A stretch of DNA of 64,000 nucleotides from Streptomyces xiaopingdaonensis (GTDB lineage Bacteria; Actinomycetota; Actinomycetes; Streptomycetales; Streptomycetaceae), in assembly GCF_000262345.1 (NCBI RefSeq), contig NZ_AJTQ01000276.1:26607-90606 (forward strand), given 5' to 3'. Below are positions 51,715 to 61,053 of the stretch, in pieces. Position 1 is the first letter of the stretch, and the number at the start of each line of letters is the position of its first letter. The notes under the pieces are model-generated. The model searched no databases. It saw only the letters and a list, made by a program, of their open reading frames with translations, and was not told the DNA's origin. Position numbers and translations under genes: made by a program.

Positions 51715-51829
51715 GGTCGGGGCCCCTGGCTTCGGTCGTGTGATCGCCGCGCCTGCGGGTCGCTCTTCGAGGAGGGACCGCTCCGGGAGTTCGGTGAGTT
51801 GCGGTCACGAGCGTGTAAGCCCAGGCAGT

Positions 51830-51859
51830 GGTGCGCCGGCGGGATACCGCCGGCGCACC
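51830..51859. terminator. bidirectional hairpin between convergent genes
   Basis: GGTGCGCCGGCGG (51830-51842) and CCGCCGGCGCACC (51847-51859) form a perfect 13-bp stem with a GATA loop. It lies midway between the oxidoreductase stop (51714) and the convergent muralytic-type gene (51961). Confidence 0.8.
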
Positions 51860-51960
51860 GGGTGGACACGAACGGAAAGGTCAACACGCGTAGAAACGAC
51901 GGTAGTTGCACCACTCGCAACGCAAACCAGGAAACTACGCGCGTCAACCGACCAAGCGGC

Positions 51961-52635
51961 TTACGGAACGGGGTCGACCCCGGGCCCCTCCTGGGCGAGC
52001 AGGTCCCGCGCGAACTGCTCCCATTGCGCATACCTGTCCGGGTACGCCGAGCGCTGCACGGCCTGGGCCGCGTCGCCCGGAGGCATCGTCTCCCAGCCGT
52101 CGATCTGGAGCAGTCCCGGGTTGGTGCCGAACGGCGCGACGCCGTAGAACGACTTGCTGGAGGTCGGAACGTCGGTGATCTGCTCCGGCGTCCCCCATCC
52201 CATGCTCGGGCGCTGCTGGAAGATCCCGAGGGAGTCGTGGTCGACGGGCTCCAGGTAGTTGATGAAGGTGCTCTCCTGCATCGCCGTCATCAGGGCGATG
52301 ACCTGTCCCTGTTCGGGGATGTCGGCGCCCTTGCCGACGCCGATCACGGTCCGCGCGTTGGCCATCTGCTCCTCGTCGAGGTCGGCCGCGGTGCGGAAGG
52401 TCGCCCGGCGCTCGGCGTCGGAGGCACGGGCGAGGTGCTCGGCGGTGCGGCCGTCGAGGTGTCCGGTGGGGGCGAGCCCGCGTTCGGACTGGAAGTGCGC
52501 GATGCCGTGGGGGGATTCGCTCGCTTCGCTGCTCGAGGGAGCCGGGTCCGCCTGGGCGACCGCGGGGACGGCGAGGAGCGACCCGGCCATCGCGACGGCT
52601 GCCGCTGCTGTGATGTATCTGTGTGTGGGGGGCAT
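51961..52635 (-). CDS. secreted peptidoglycan-directed protein (lysozyme/transglycosylase-like)
   Basis: A 224-residue exported protein. The signal peptide covers about 1-30 (AVPAVAQADPAP). A short peptidoglycan-binding-like helical segment follows (HFQSERGLAPTGHLDGRTAE). The C-terminal domain has ALMTAMQESTFIN with a candidate catalytic Glu, and SLGIFQQRPSMGWGTPEQI, seen in actinomycete cell-wall hydrolase and phage tape-measure lysozyme-like proteins. Activity is inferred only. ATG 52635 is chosen over 52671 because it begins the signal peptide. Confidence 0.75.
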   Translation of the reverse strand: MPPTHRYITAAAAVAMAGSLLAVPAVAQADPAPSSSEASESPHGIAHFQSERGLAPTGHLDGRTAEHLARASDAERRATFRTAADLDEEQMANARTVIGVGKGADIPEQGQVIALMTAMQESTFINYLEPVDHDSLGIFQQRPSMGWGTPEQITDVPTSSKSFYGVAPFGTNPGLLQIDGWETMPPGDAAQAVQRSAYPDRYAQWEQFARDLLAQEGPGVDPVP

Positions 52636-52905
52636 GACCTCAGGGTGCGCAGCAGTGTGATACAGCGTCAATGGCCCCGGCAGACACGCGAGTTACGGAA
52701 CCCTTTCGGTCCGCGGCCGCCTGCCGCGCCGGCCGCCTCGGCAGGGCCGTCACCTCGGGGCGAATGTGCGGCCCACGTCTTCCCGTCATCCGCGGATCAT
52801 GCCAACCTTCGGTCACGCTCGGGCGCCCCGCGCGGCCCGGGTGTGCTCCGCCACCCGCACCGCACGGTCACGCCCGGCTCCGGCCGGCGGCAGAGGGGGT
52901 TCCGC

Positions 52906-54294
52906 ATGGCAGGCGTTCCCAGACGGACCGCACTCGCGGTGCTCGGTGCGGGCGCCGTCGGCCTCACCGGGTGCGGCACACCGCTCGACCCGCGGGAGGA
53001 CGCGGGCGGGATCGCGTTGACCGTCGCGGTCAACGCGATATCCGGAGGCAAGAACTCCGAAGAAGCGGAGTGGATCTCGGAATGGGTGATCCCCCGCTTC
53101 GTCCGGGCGCAGCGCGCCCGAGGGGTGGACGTACGCGTCGACTTCGCGCCGAGCGGCCTCGACGACGAGCAGTACAAGACGAAGCTCGCGCTCGACCTGA
53201 AGGCCCGTGCGGCACCGGACGTCATGGCCCTCGACGGCATCTGGCTCGGGGAGTTCGCCGAGGCGGAGTACATACGCCCGCTCCGCGACGTGGTGGGCGG
53301 TGACTTCGCCGAGTGGCCCGGCTGGCGGCAGATCGACCGGCGGGTGCAGGCGCTCGCCCGCTTCGAGGGCCGCCTGTACGGAATACCGGCGGGCACCGAC
53401 GCGCGGTTGCTCTTCTACCACAAGCCGCTTTTCCGCAGGGCCGGCCTCCCGGAGGAGTGGAAGCCGCGTAGCTGGGCGGAGATCCTCGACGCGGCCCGCC
53501 GCCTCAAGCGCCTCCCCGGTGTCGTCCCGCTCCAGATCAACGCCGGTACCCCGATGGGCGAGGCGACGACGATGCAGGGCGTGCTCCCCCTGCTCACCGG
53601 TGCGGGCGGCGCCGTCGCGAAGGGCGACCGCTGGTACGGGGACACTCCGGCGCTCCGCGCGGTCCTCGACTTCTACCGGCGCGTCTACCGCGGCGGCCTC
53701 GGCGACCCGAAGTTGCAGCAGGAGGCGAAGGGACGCGACAAGTCCTTCGCCGCCTTCGCCGACGGCAGGCTCGGCATCCTCGCGGAGGGCGACTACTTCT
53801 GGCGCGACGTGGTGGCACCGAGGACCGGCACGAGCCCCATGCCGCACCGCGACCGCGAAGTCGGCTACACCCTCTTCCCCGCGCGCGCCCCGGGCGAGGC
53901 GCTCGGCGGCCGTGACCACGTCAGCCTCTCCGGCGGCGGCGTGCACGTCCTCAACCCGCACACGCGCCACCCGCAGCAGGCGTTCGAGCTGCTGACCGCC
54001 CTCCACTCGGCAGCCGCGCTGCGGGCCCAGCTCGACGGCACCGCCAAGATCACCGAGCGGGACGACGTCAACGCCGCCGTGCTCGACCGGGACCCGATGC
54101 TCCGGTTCGCCGCCGACGACGCGATGGCCGTGACCGTCTTCCGCCCGCCGCTCGCCGCGTACACGGAGGTCTCGTCGGCGCTCCAGGAGGCGACGGCGCA
54201 GGTGGTGTCGGGCACCGCGCCGAAGCGGGCGGCGGCGGCCTACGGCAGGAGGCTCCAGGAGGTGCTCGGTGGCAGCGACCGGATCGTCGACTGA
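52906..54294 (+). CDS. ABC transporter substrate-binding lipoprotein, sugar type
   Basis: A 462-residue extracellular binding protein of the family 1 (MalE/UgpB-like) solute receptors. The signal peptide ends in lipobox LTGC (Cys23). Typical segments are PDVMALDGIWLGEFAEAEYI, GIPAGTDARLLFYHKPLF and FADGRLGILAEGDYFW. It should capture a sugar, polyol or phosphorylated derivative outside the cell and deliver it to the permeases that follow. The first gene of a tight five-gene operon. The next start lies 26 bp inside its end. Confidence 0.9.
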   Translation: MAGVPRRTALAVLGAGAVGLTGCGTPLDPREDAGGIALTVAVNAISGGKNSEEAEWISEWVIPRFVRAQRARGVDVRVDFAPSGLDDEQYKTKLALDLKARAAPDVMALDGIWLGEFAEAEYIRPLRDVVGGDFAEWPGWRQIDRRVQALARFEGRLYGIPAGTDARLLFYHKPLFRRAGLPEEWKPRSWAEILDAARRLKRLPGVVPLQINAGTPMGEATTMQGVLPLLTGAGGAVAKGDRWYGDTPALRAVLDFYRRVYRGGLGDPKLQQEAKGRDKSFAAFADGRLGILAEGDYFWRDVVAPRTGTSPMPHRDREVGYTLFPARAPGEALGGRDHVSLSGGGVHVLNPHTRHPQQAFELLTALHSAAALRAQLDGTAKITERDDVNAAVLDRDPMLRFAADDAMAVTVFRPPLAAYTEVSSALQEATAQVVSGTAPKRAAAAYGRRLQEVLGGSDRIVD

Positions 54295-55279
54295 ACCGGA
54301 GGAGGGCGCGGCACCGCGCGCCGCACGCAAGCCGCACGAGCAGGACGCCGCGGGGCTCGGGGCACGCCGTGCGCTCGCCTTCGTGGCGCCCGGGCTGCTC
54401 GTCGTGGCGCTCTTCCTGGTGCTGCCCGCGCTCTGGACGCTCTACCTCGGCTCCACCGACTACCGTCTCACCGGAATCCCCGCCGTCGACCCGCAGTTCG
54501 TCGGCGTGGAGAACCTCACCGACGCGCTCGGCGACGACGGGTTCCTCAACTCCCTCTGGCTGACGCTGCTCTTCGTCGTCGGCTCCGCCGTGCTCGGGCA
54601 GGCGATCGGCGGATTCGCGCTCGCGTGGTGGATGCGCGAGCGAACGGGCCCGCTGCGTGCGGTACTCGAGTCGCTGGTGATGCTGGCGTGGATACTGCCG
54701 AGTTCGGTGGTGGCCTTCCTCTGGATCGCCTACCTCGACCGCGACGACGGCACCCTCAACGCGCTCCTCCACACCCCGGGAGCGGCGTGGCTCCTCGACC
54801 ACCCGATGCTCTCGCTCATCGTCTTCAACATCTGGCGCGGTACGGCGTTCTCGATGATGCTCTACAGCGCCGCGCTCGGCAACGTCCCCCGCTCGCACCT
54901 GGAGACGGCGAGGCTCGCCGGAGCGGGCCCGCTGCAACAGCTCCGCGACGTCGTCTTCCCCGCCATCCGCGGGCACGTCCTCACCAACCTGCTGCTGATC
55001 AGCCTGTGGACGTTCAACGACTTCACGCCGTTCCTCATCACGGCGGGCGGACCCGACGGGCGCAGCGAGACGCTCCCCGTCTTCATCTACCAGACCGCGC
55101 TCGGCAGCGGCCAACTCGGCTACGGGGCCGCGCTGTCGTTCCTGATGCTCCTCATCAACCTCGTCGTCGCCGTCGTGTATCTGCGCCTGCTCGGCCGCAA
55201 GCGCAAGGAGGAACGCGTCGACGACGCACCGCCCGCGCACGCCCGGCAGGCGGGCGCCGAACGGGAGGTGGACGCATGA
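54269..55279 (+). CDS. ABC transporter permease, sugar type (MalF/UgpA-like)
   Basis: A 336-residue inner-membrane subunit with about six helices and the permease EAA-type loop ETARLAGAGPLQQLRDVVFP, which docks on the ATPase. GTG 54269 is supported by GGAGG 7 bp upstream and overlaps the binding-protein gene by 26 bp. The polar N-terminus (about 30 residues) precedes the first helix, FVAPGLLVVALFLVLPALW. Confidence 0.92.
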   Translation: MAATGSSTEPEEGAAPRAARKPHEQDAAGLGARRALAFVAPGLLVVALFLVLPALWTLYLGSTDYRLTGIPAVDPQFVGVENLTDALGDDGFLNSLWLTLLFVVGSAVLGQAIGGFALAWWMRERTGPLRAVLESLVMLAWILPSSVVAFLWIAYLDRDDGTLNALLHTPGAAWLLDHPMLSLIVFNIWRGTAFSMMLYSAALGNVPRSHLETARLAGAGPLQQLRDVVFPAIRGHVLTNLLLISLWTFNDFTPFLITAGGPDGRSETLPVFIYQTALGSGQLGYGAALSFLMLLINLVVAVVYLRLLGRKRKEERVDDAPPAHARQAGAEREVDA

Positions 55280-56103
55280 GCGGGCCCGTGGGCGCGCTGC
55301 TGCGCGGGGTGGCGCGGTACACCCTGCTCGCGCTGGTGCTCGCCTTCTTCGCGCTGCCCATGCTGTGGCTGGCGAGCGCACCCTTCGACCGCAACCCGCG
55401 CGTCACCGCCTCGCTGCCGGAGTTCACCCTGGAGAACTTCCGGCGGCTGTGGGAGAACCCCAACGCCGTCAACTCCCTTGCGTCGTCCGTGGTTCTCGCG
55501 GTCGGCAGCGCCGTGGTCGTCGTCACGCTCTCCGCGCTCGCCGCCTACGCGCTCAGCCGCGTGCGCATCCCCGGGCGGGACGGGCTGCTCTACCTCCTGC
55601 TGCTGCTCTCGTCGATCGTCACCGGCACCGCGGCGATGGTCCCCGTCTTCCTGCTCGCCAGCGAACTCGGCCTCGTCGACTCGTACTCGGGCGTCATCCT
55701 CGTCCTCTCCGGCGGGCTGCTGCCGGCCGCGATCTTCATCCTCAAGGACTTCACCGACACCGTGCCGCGCTCCTACGAGGAGTCGGCGCGCGTCTTCGGC
55801 GCCTCGCCGCTGCGGGTCCTCCGGGACGTCGTCGTTCCCGTGGTGCGGCCGGGGCTGGCGACCGTCGGCGTGTGGACGGTGGCGCAGGTGTGGGGGAACT
55901 TCCTCATTCCGTTCCTGCTGCTGCGCTCGCCCGACAAGTCGCCGGCCGCCGTGGTGATGTACACGTTCTACACCGAGGGCGGACAGCCGGACCTCGCTCT
56001 CATCTCCACCTTCTCGCTGCTGTACTCGCTGCCTGTGGTACTGATGTTCCTCTTCGTCAGCCGCCGGTACGGATTCCGCTTCCACGGAGGGATCAAGGCC
56101 TGA
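55276..56103 (+). CDS. ABC transporter permease, sugar type (MalG/UgpE-like)
   Basis: A 275-residue second permease. Six helices are predicted, with the EAA loop EESARVFGASPLRVLRDVVV. It starts at ATG 55276, overlapping the first permease stop as ATGA. It pairs with the preceding subunit to form the membrane channel of the importer. Confidence 0.92.
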   Translation: MSGPVGALLRGVARYTLLALVLAFFALPMLWLASAPFDRNPRVTASLPEFTLENFRRLWENPNAVNSLASSVVLAVGSAVVVVTLSALAAYALSRVRIPGRDGLLYLLLLLSSIVTGTAAMVPVFLLASELGLVDSYSGVILVLSGGLLPAAIFILKDFTDTVPRSYEESARVFGASPLRVLRDVVVPVVRPGLATVGVWTVAQVWGNFLIPFLLLRSPDKSPAAVVMYTFYTEGGQPDLALISTFSLLYSLPVVLMFLFVSRRYGFRFHGGIKA

Positions 56104-57194
56104 TGCCCGACATCGCACTCAGCCGGATCGGCAAGGTCTACCCGGGGGGCGTCCGTGCTCTCGACGCGCTCGAACTCCACGTGGCGGAAGGGGAGTTCTT
56201 CGCGCTGCTCGGCCCTTCGGGGTGCGGCAAGTCGACGCTGCTGCGCACCGTCGCCGGGCTCGAGACCCCGGACGCGGGCAGCGTCAGCGTCGGCGGCCGG
56301 GACGTGACCGCGCTGCCTCCGGGCGAGCGCGGACTCGCCATGGTCTTCCAGGACTACGCCCTCTTCCCCCACATGACGGTCGAGGAGAACATCGCCTACC
56401 CCTTGAAGCTCCGCAAGGTCGCCCGCCGCGAGCGGAGCGAGAGCGCCGTCCGGACGGCGGCGGAGCTGGGCCTCGAGGAGCTCGCGGCGCGCCGGCCCGC
56501 GCAGCTCTCCGGCGGGCAGCAGCAGCGCGCGGCCCTGGCGCGGGCCGTCGCCGCACGGCCCGACGTCCTCCTCCTCGACGAACCGCTCTCCAACCTCGAC
56601 GCGCGGCTTCGCCTGGAGGCCCGCACCTTCCTCAAGAAGTTCCAGCGCGAACTCGACGTGACCACCGTCTTCGTCACCCACGACCAGGCGGAGGCCCTCG
56701 CACTCGCCGACCGGATCGCCGTGATGGAGGACGGTCGCATACGGCAGGTCGGCACCCCGGCCGAGGTCTTCAGGCGGCCGACGAGCACCTTCGTCGCCTC
56801 GTTCATCGGGTCGACGCCGATGAACCTGCTGCCGGCCGAACTCTCCGAGGGCGCGGTCCTCGCGGCCGAGTGCCGCCTCCCCCTGCCGTCCGGTGCGCAG
56901 GGGCAGGTGGAAGGCGGCGAAGGATTCGTCTACGGCATCCGGCCCGAATACCTCCGCTGGTCCGCTTCGCCGTTGCCGGACGCGCTCGCCGGTACGGTCT
57001 CCGTCGTGGAGAACCTCGGCAGCGCGCAGTTGGTGACGATGGAGTGCGGCGGCAGGACGGTGCAGGTCGTGGTCTCCGAGGACCACGATCCCGCACCCGG
57101 CGAGCCGGGCTGGGCCGCGCCTCGGAGCGACCGGGCGCTGCTCTACCGCGACGGCGTCCTCGTCGGCGCCGAGGAGAGCAGGGTGCCCGCGTGA
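56103..57194 (+). CDS. ABC importer ATPase (MalK/UgpC-like)
   Basis: A 363-residue ATPase: Walker A LGPSGCGKST, Q-loop VFQDYALFPHMTV, signature LSGGQQQRAALARA, Walker B VLLLDEPLSNLD and H-loop FVTHDQAEAL. The C-terminal regulatory/TOBE region contains FVYGIRPEYLRW. The start shares its A with the previous stop (TGATG). Streptomyces sugar importers usually borrow the shared ATPase MsiK, so a dedicated ATPase in the operon points to a non-standard or phosphorylated substrate. Confidence 0.92.
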   Translation: MPDIALSRIGKVYPGGVRALDALELHVAEGEFFALLGPSGCGKSTLLRTVAGLETPDAGSVSVGGRDVTALPPGERGLAMVFQDYALFPHMTVEENIAYPLKLRKVARRERSESAVRTAAELGLEELAARRPAQLSGGQQQRAALARAVAARPDVLLLDEPLSNLDARLRLEARTFLKKFQRELDVTTVFVTHDQAEALALADRIAVMEDGRIRQVGTPAEVFRRPTSTFVASFIGSTPMNLLPAELSEGAVLAAECRLPLPSGAQGQVEGGEGFVYGIRPEYLRWSASPLPDALAGTVSVVENLGSAQLVTMECGGRTVQVVVSEDHDPAPGEPGWAAPRSDRALLYRDGVLVGAEESRVPA

Positions 57195-58414
57195 AGGGGG
57201 CGGTGCACTCCGGCGTGTGGACGATGGAGGAGCGCGCCGCTTCCGTCCTGCGCCCGCTTCCCTTCGAAGTGCCGCGCCAGGCAGGGGCGTTGACGGTCAG
57301 CCTCGACCACCCGCGGGGCGCGGGCGTCCTCGATCTCGGTGCGCTGGGGCCGGGAGGCGCCTTCCGCGGGTGGTCGGGCGGTGCCCGCGACGGGTTCACC
57401 GTCTCCGAGGAGTGGGCGACCCCCGGTTACCTGCCGGGCCGACTGGCAGGCGACTGGCAGGTGCTGCTGCGGCTCCACCGGGTCCCTCCCGAGGGGCTCC
57501 CTTTCGAGGTGCGCGTCGACCTCTCGCGCAGCGCCCCGGCACCGCCCGAAGAAGAGTTGCCCGACCCGTTCCCGATCGGCGACCGGCCGGTGCGCCGGAG
57601 GCTCCCCGCGCGCGAGGGCGCACGCTGGTTCGCGGGGGACCTGCACGCGCACACCGTGCACAGCGACGGCTCCCTCGGCGTGGACGAGCTCGCGCGGCTC
57701 GCCGCGTCGCGCGGCCTCGACTTCCTCGCCGTCACCGACCACAACACGGTCAGCCACCACGCGCACCTGCCGGAGGCGGCCCGGCGGCAGTCCATCACGC
57801 TCCTCCCCGGGCAGGAGGTCACCACCGACCTCGGCCACGCCAACGCGTTCGGGGACATCGGATGGGTCGACTTCCGCACGGACGCCGGCAGTTGGTTCGC
57901 GCACGCGGAGTCCGCGGGCGGCGTCCTCTCCGTCAACCATCCGCTCGCCGCCGACTGCGCCTGGGAGCTGCCGTTCACCGGACGCAGGCCGCGCCACGCC
58001 GAGGTGTGGCACCACAGCTGGTTCGACAGGCGGCACGGGGCACCGCTGGCGTGGGCGGGCGCCTGGCTCGGCGGAGAGACCCTCGTGCCGCTGGGAGGCA
58101 GCGACTTCCACCGCCCCGAGGAGGGCCGCCCTCCCGGGCAGCCGACGACCTGGGTACTCGCCGAGGAGAACACCCCCGAGGCACTGCTGGCGGCGCTTGC
58201 GGCAGGCCGTACGGCGGTCAGCCGGGACCTCGCCGGACCTCTTCTCCTGCGCGACGGCGGGGAGTTGACCGCACTCGACGCCGAAGACACCGTCCTCGTG
58301 CGCCCCGACGGAGAGCGCACGGTCGTCCGGCGGGGGCACGCGGTGTTCCCCGCGGGCGAGGGGATGCACCGGCTGGAGCGGTACGACTGCGAGACGGTGG
58401 CGCTCTGCGGGTGA
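57191..58414 (+). CDS. PHP-domain metallohydrolase (CehA/McbA family)
   Basis: A 407-residue protein. An N-terminal beta-rich region (1-145) precedes a PHP (polymerase/histidinol phosphatase) domain with metal-ligand motifs DLHAHTVHSDGSLG, VTDHNTVSHH, LPGQEVTTDLGHANAFG, NHPLAA and GGSDFHRP. CehA/McbA proteins include the carbaryl hydrolase and phosphodiesterase-like enzymes. There is no signal peptide, so it acts inside the cell. The GTG overlaps the ATPase stop (GTGA). It likely hydrolyses the imported compound. Confidence 0.88.
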   Translation: MKGAVHSGVWTMEERAASVLRPLPFEVPRQAGALTVSLDHPRGAGVLDLGALGPGGAFRGWSGGARDGFTVSEEWATPGYLPGRLAGDWQVLLRLHRVPPEGLPFEVRVDLSRSAPAPPEEELPDPFPIGDRPVRRRLPAREGARWFAGDLHAHTVHSDGSLGVDELARLAASRGLDFLAVTDHNTVSHHAHLPEAARRQSITLLPGQEVTTDLGHANAFGDIGWVDFRTDAGSWFAHAESAGGVLSVNHPLAADCAWELPFTGRRPRHAEVWHHSWFDRRHGAPLAWAGAWLGGETLVPLGGSDFHRPEEGRPPGQPTTWVLAEENTPEALLAALAAGRTAVSRDLAGPLLLRDGGELTALDAEDTVLVRPDGERTVVRRGHAVFPAGEGMHRLERYDCETVALCG

Positions 58415-58545
58415 GCACGGCGGCCGCTCTCGGACGGTGAGCAACTTCCGCACGGGCCAACGGCGTCGGGCCCGCCACCGTGACACGTACGCACGTCGTC
58501 GGACGGGGCGCGTCCCGAGCCGGTCGGACTCCGAGCGGCCACCCC

Positions 58546-58553
58546 TTGATCAA
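58546..58553. promoter_or_regulatory. TTGATCAA palindrome upstream of the Gfo/Idh gene
   Basis: An 8-bp perfect palindrome, A/T-rich in a GC-rich spacer, 72 bp before the oxidoreductase start. It could be part of a repressor site or a -35 region. It suggests that the last gene has its own promoter. Confidence 0.3.
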
Positions 58554-58624
58554 CAATCCCCGGCTGACGCACCCTGGAGAGCCAGCCAGGCCCCGACGCG
58601 GGCCGGAGCAGGAAGGACCGCCGC

Positions 58625-59836
58625 ATGCCGCACCCTGCCGCCTCGCCCTCCCCCTCCGACTCCTCCTCAGCGGGGCCGCGCCGCCCCCGGCTGCGGGTGG
58701 CCGTCGCCGGACTCGGCGCCGTAGCGCGCACCGCACACCTGCCGCTGCTGGAGCGCCGGCGGGACCTCTTCCAGGTCTCCGCGCTCTGCGACCTCTCCCG
58801 CAGCGCGCTCGACGACGTCGGCACCCGCCACGGCGTACCGCCCGGCAGGCGCCACACCTCGCTCGCCCAACTCCTCGCCGCCGGAGGCTTCGACGCGCTG
58901 ATCCTGCTCACCTCCGGCTCGCACGGCGCGGACGCCGCTTCGGTACTCCGGGCCGGGTACCCGGTGCTCTGCGAGAAGCCCCTCGCCTTCACCAGGGCCG
59001 AAGTGCGCGAGGTCGCCTCCGCCGAGCGGGCGGCGGGGGAAGGGCCGCGGCTGATGGTGGGCTACATGAAGCAGTACGACCCGGCCGCCGTGCGCCTGAG
59101 CGAGTTGCTCAAGGACGCGGGCGGCCCCGGCGCCGTTCGCTCGGTCGAGGTGTGCGTTCTGCACCCCACGAGCGGCGCCCAGTTGGCGTTCGCACGGCTG
59201 CCGCGCACCGGCGGAGACGTCCCCGACGGAGAGCTGGGCGCGCTCCGCAGCCGGGACGACTCGCTCGTCGAGGAAGCTCTGGGCCCCCTGGCGTCCGAAC
59301 GGATGCGCGCCCTGTACGGCATCGTCAACTCCTCGGTCTGCCACGAGCTTTCGCTGCTCCGGCAGATCGACGGTCCCCCCGAGGGCGTCGAGTTCGCCGC
59401 CGCCTGGGCCGACGAAGGCGAGGCCACCGGTTCACTCGCGCTCGACGGCCGTCTCCCCAGCGGCGGACGGTACGCGGTGCGCTGGCACTTCCTCCCCGAG
59501 CACGCCGCCTACCGCGAGACCGTCCGCGTCCACCACGAGCAGGGCTCGCTCGAACTCGCCTTCCCCAGCCCTTACTTGATGAACGCGCCGACCGTGCTGA
59601 CGGAGACCTCCGCGGTGGGCGGCGGGGAGCACCGCGCGGAGTTCCGTTCCGTCGCGGAGGCGTTCGAGGAAGAGTTGGTCGCCTTCCACGCGATGGCCGT
59701 CGACGGGGTACCGCCGCGCACCGGGGCCGAGGGGGCCGCGGCCGACGTCGCCACGGCTCAGCAGGCCGTCGCCGCGCTCGCCGCCCGGGAGGGTTCGCCC
59801 TGCGGCGGGGAGGCCGGCCACTACCTGCGGAGGTGA
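58625..59836 (+). CDS. Gfo/Idh/MocA family oxidoreductase
   Basis: A 403-residue NAD(P)-dependent sugar/polyol oxidoreductase with the Rossmann motif VAVAGLGAVARTAHLPLL and CEKPLA, followed by a C-terminal alpha/beta domain. The usual catalytic His region reads NSSVCHELSLLRQIDG. It starts at ATG 58625 behind AGGAAGGA, 210 bp after the PHP gene. Its place after the importer suggests that it oxidises the imported or released sugar. It ends 4 bp from the convergent methyltransferase gene. Confidence 0.9.
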   Translation: MPHPAASPSPSDSSSAGPRRPRLRVAVAGLGAVARTAHLPLLERRRDLFQVSALCDLSRSALDDVGTRHGVPPGRRHTSLAQLLAAGGFDALILLTSGSHGADAASVLRAGYPVLCEKPLAFTRAEVREVASAERAAGEGPRLMVGYMKQYDPAAVRLSELLKDAGGPGAVRSVEVCVLHPTSGAQLAFARLPRTGGDVPDGELGALRSRDDSLVEEALGPLASERMRALYGIVNSSVCHELSLLRQIDGPPEGVEFAAAWADEGEATGSLALDGRLPSGGRYAVRWHFLPEHAAYRETVRVHHEQGSLELAFPSPYLMNAPTVLTETSAVGGGEHRAEFRSVAEAFEEELVAFHAMAVDGVPPRTGAEGAAADVATAQQAVAALAAREGSPCGGEAGHYLRR

Positions 59837-59840
59837 CGCG

Positions 59841-60695
59841 TCAGAGCTTGCGGGCGACGCCGACGTAGCCGTGCTCCGCGACCTTTTCCGTACCGGACGG
59901 CTCCCCCAACTCGGGTCGCCAGGACGCCGGGTCGGAGACGAGCCCGGGGTCGACGAGCTCCGTCCCGGCGAAGAAGCGGAGGATTTCGGCGCGGCTGCGC
60001 AGCGCGAGGCGGATGCCGCCCTCGCCGTAGTGGTCCCGCGCGCGTTCGGCGCCCTCGGGGGCGAAGTCGCCGGTTCCGTGGGAGAGGACGAGGAGACTGC
60101 CGGGCGCGAGCGCCTCGCGGTACCTGGCGACGAGTTCGTGTGCGCCGTCCTCGTCGGGGACGAAGTGGAGGCAGGCGAGGAGGGAGAGCGCCACGGGTTG
60201 GGAGAAGTCGAGGAACTCCCGCGCCTGGGAGAGGATCGGCCCCGGCTCCCTGACGTCGGCCTGGAGGTACTCGGTGACGCCCTCGGGGCTGCTGCGCAGG
60301 AGCGTCGCGGCGTGCGCGAGGACGATGGGGTCGTTGTCCGCGTAGACGACGCGGCTCGCCGGCTCGGCACGCTGGGCGATCTGGTGGAGGTTGGGCTCCG
60401 TCGGGATGCCGGTGCCGAGGTCGAGGAACTGGTGCACCCCGTTGCCGACGGCCCATCGGACGGCGCGGTGCATGAAGGCGCGGTTGAGCCGGACGCTGGA
60501 GACGACCCGGGGGTCGATCGCGACCATGCGGCGGGCGAGTTCCTCGTCGGCCGGGTGGTTGCTGCGGCCGCCGAGGAGCCAGTCGTAGACGCGCGCGGGG
60601 TGCGGGCGGCTGGTGTCGATGGTGTAGTCGGCGGCGGTGGGGCCGTCCTGATGCTGCGCGGCCGCGGGGTCGTCGCGCCCGTCCTGTGCGGTCAT
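59841..60695 (-). CDS. DUF574/SAV2177-family SAM-dependent methyltransferase
   Basis: A 284-residue Streptomyces-type methyltransferase with a Rossmann core, FLDLGTGIPTEPNLHQIAQ, then RVVYADNDPIVLAHA, and the family entry DTSRPHPARVYDWLLGG. The family is abundant in actinomycetes and its substrates are unknown. ATG 60695. It is the last gene of a possible run with the upstream DUF397 and XRE genes, separated by 121 bp. Confidence 0.9.
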   Translation of the reverse strand: MTAQDGRDDPAAAQHQDGPTAADYTIDTSRPHPARVYDWLLGGRSNHPADEELARRMVAIDPRVVSSVRLNRAFMHRAVRWAVGNGVHQFLDLGTGIPTEPNLHQIAQRAEPASRVVYADNDPIVLAHAATLLRSSPEGVTEYLQADVREPGPILSQAREFLDFSQPVALSLLACLHFVPDEDGAHELVARYREALAPGSLLVLSHGTGDFAPEGAERARDHYGEGGIRLALRSRAEILRFFAGTELVDPGLVSDPASWRPELGEPSGTEKVAEHGYVGVARKL

Positions 60696-60816
60696 GCGTC
60701 GCTCCGGTGGTGTGCTCCCCGCGGCGGCGGGGGTCTGGAGAGCTCAGGGGTGGGTGGCCGCGCAGTGCGGTCGCAGGCCCGGGCGCCCGGGAGGCAGCCG
60801 GGCGCCCGGGGGCGCT

Positions 60817-61053
60817 TCAGGAGATCAGGAAGTCCGCCTCACCGGACTTGGCTCCCTGGAGGAAGGCGGTGATCTCACCGTGGGTGTAGATCAGGGCGGG
60901 GCCTTCGGGATCGGTTGACTGGCGCAGGGCGACGCGGCCGTCGTGCAGCTTCATAGCCTCCACGCAGTTGCCGCCGTTGCCGCCGCTCCACGGCTTGCGC
61001 CAGCCCTCGTTGCCGAGGTCGCGGGCGCACATGCCGTTGTATATGCCGTCCAT
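60817..61053 (-). CDS. DUF397 domain protein
   Basis: A 78-residue DUF397 protein with WRKPWSGGNGGNCVEAM and VALRQSTDPEGPALIYTHGE. Its ATG shares one base with the stop of the XRE gene (TAATG), so translation is coupled. It is a second copy of the XRE-DUF397 pairing found at 42.4-43.5 kb. Confidence 0.9.
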   Translation of the reverse strand: MDGIYNGMCARDLGNEGWRKPWSGGNGGNCVEAMKLHDGRVALRQSTDPEGPALIYTHGEITAFLQGAKSGEADFLIS

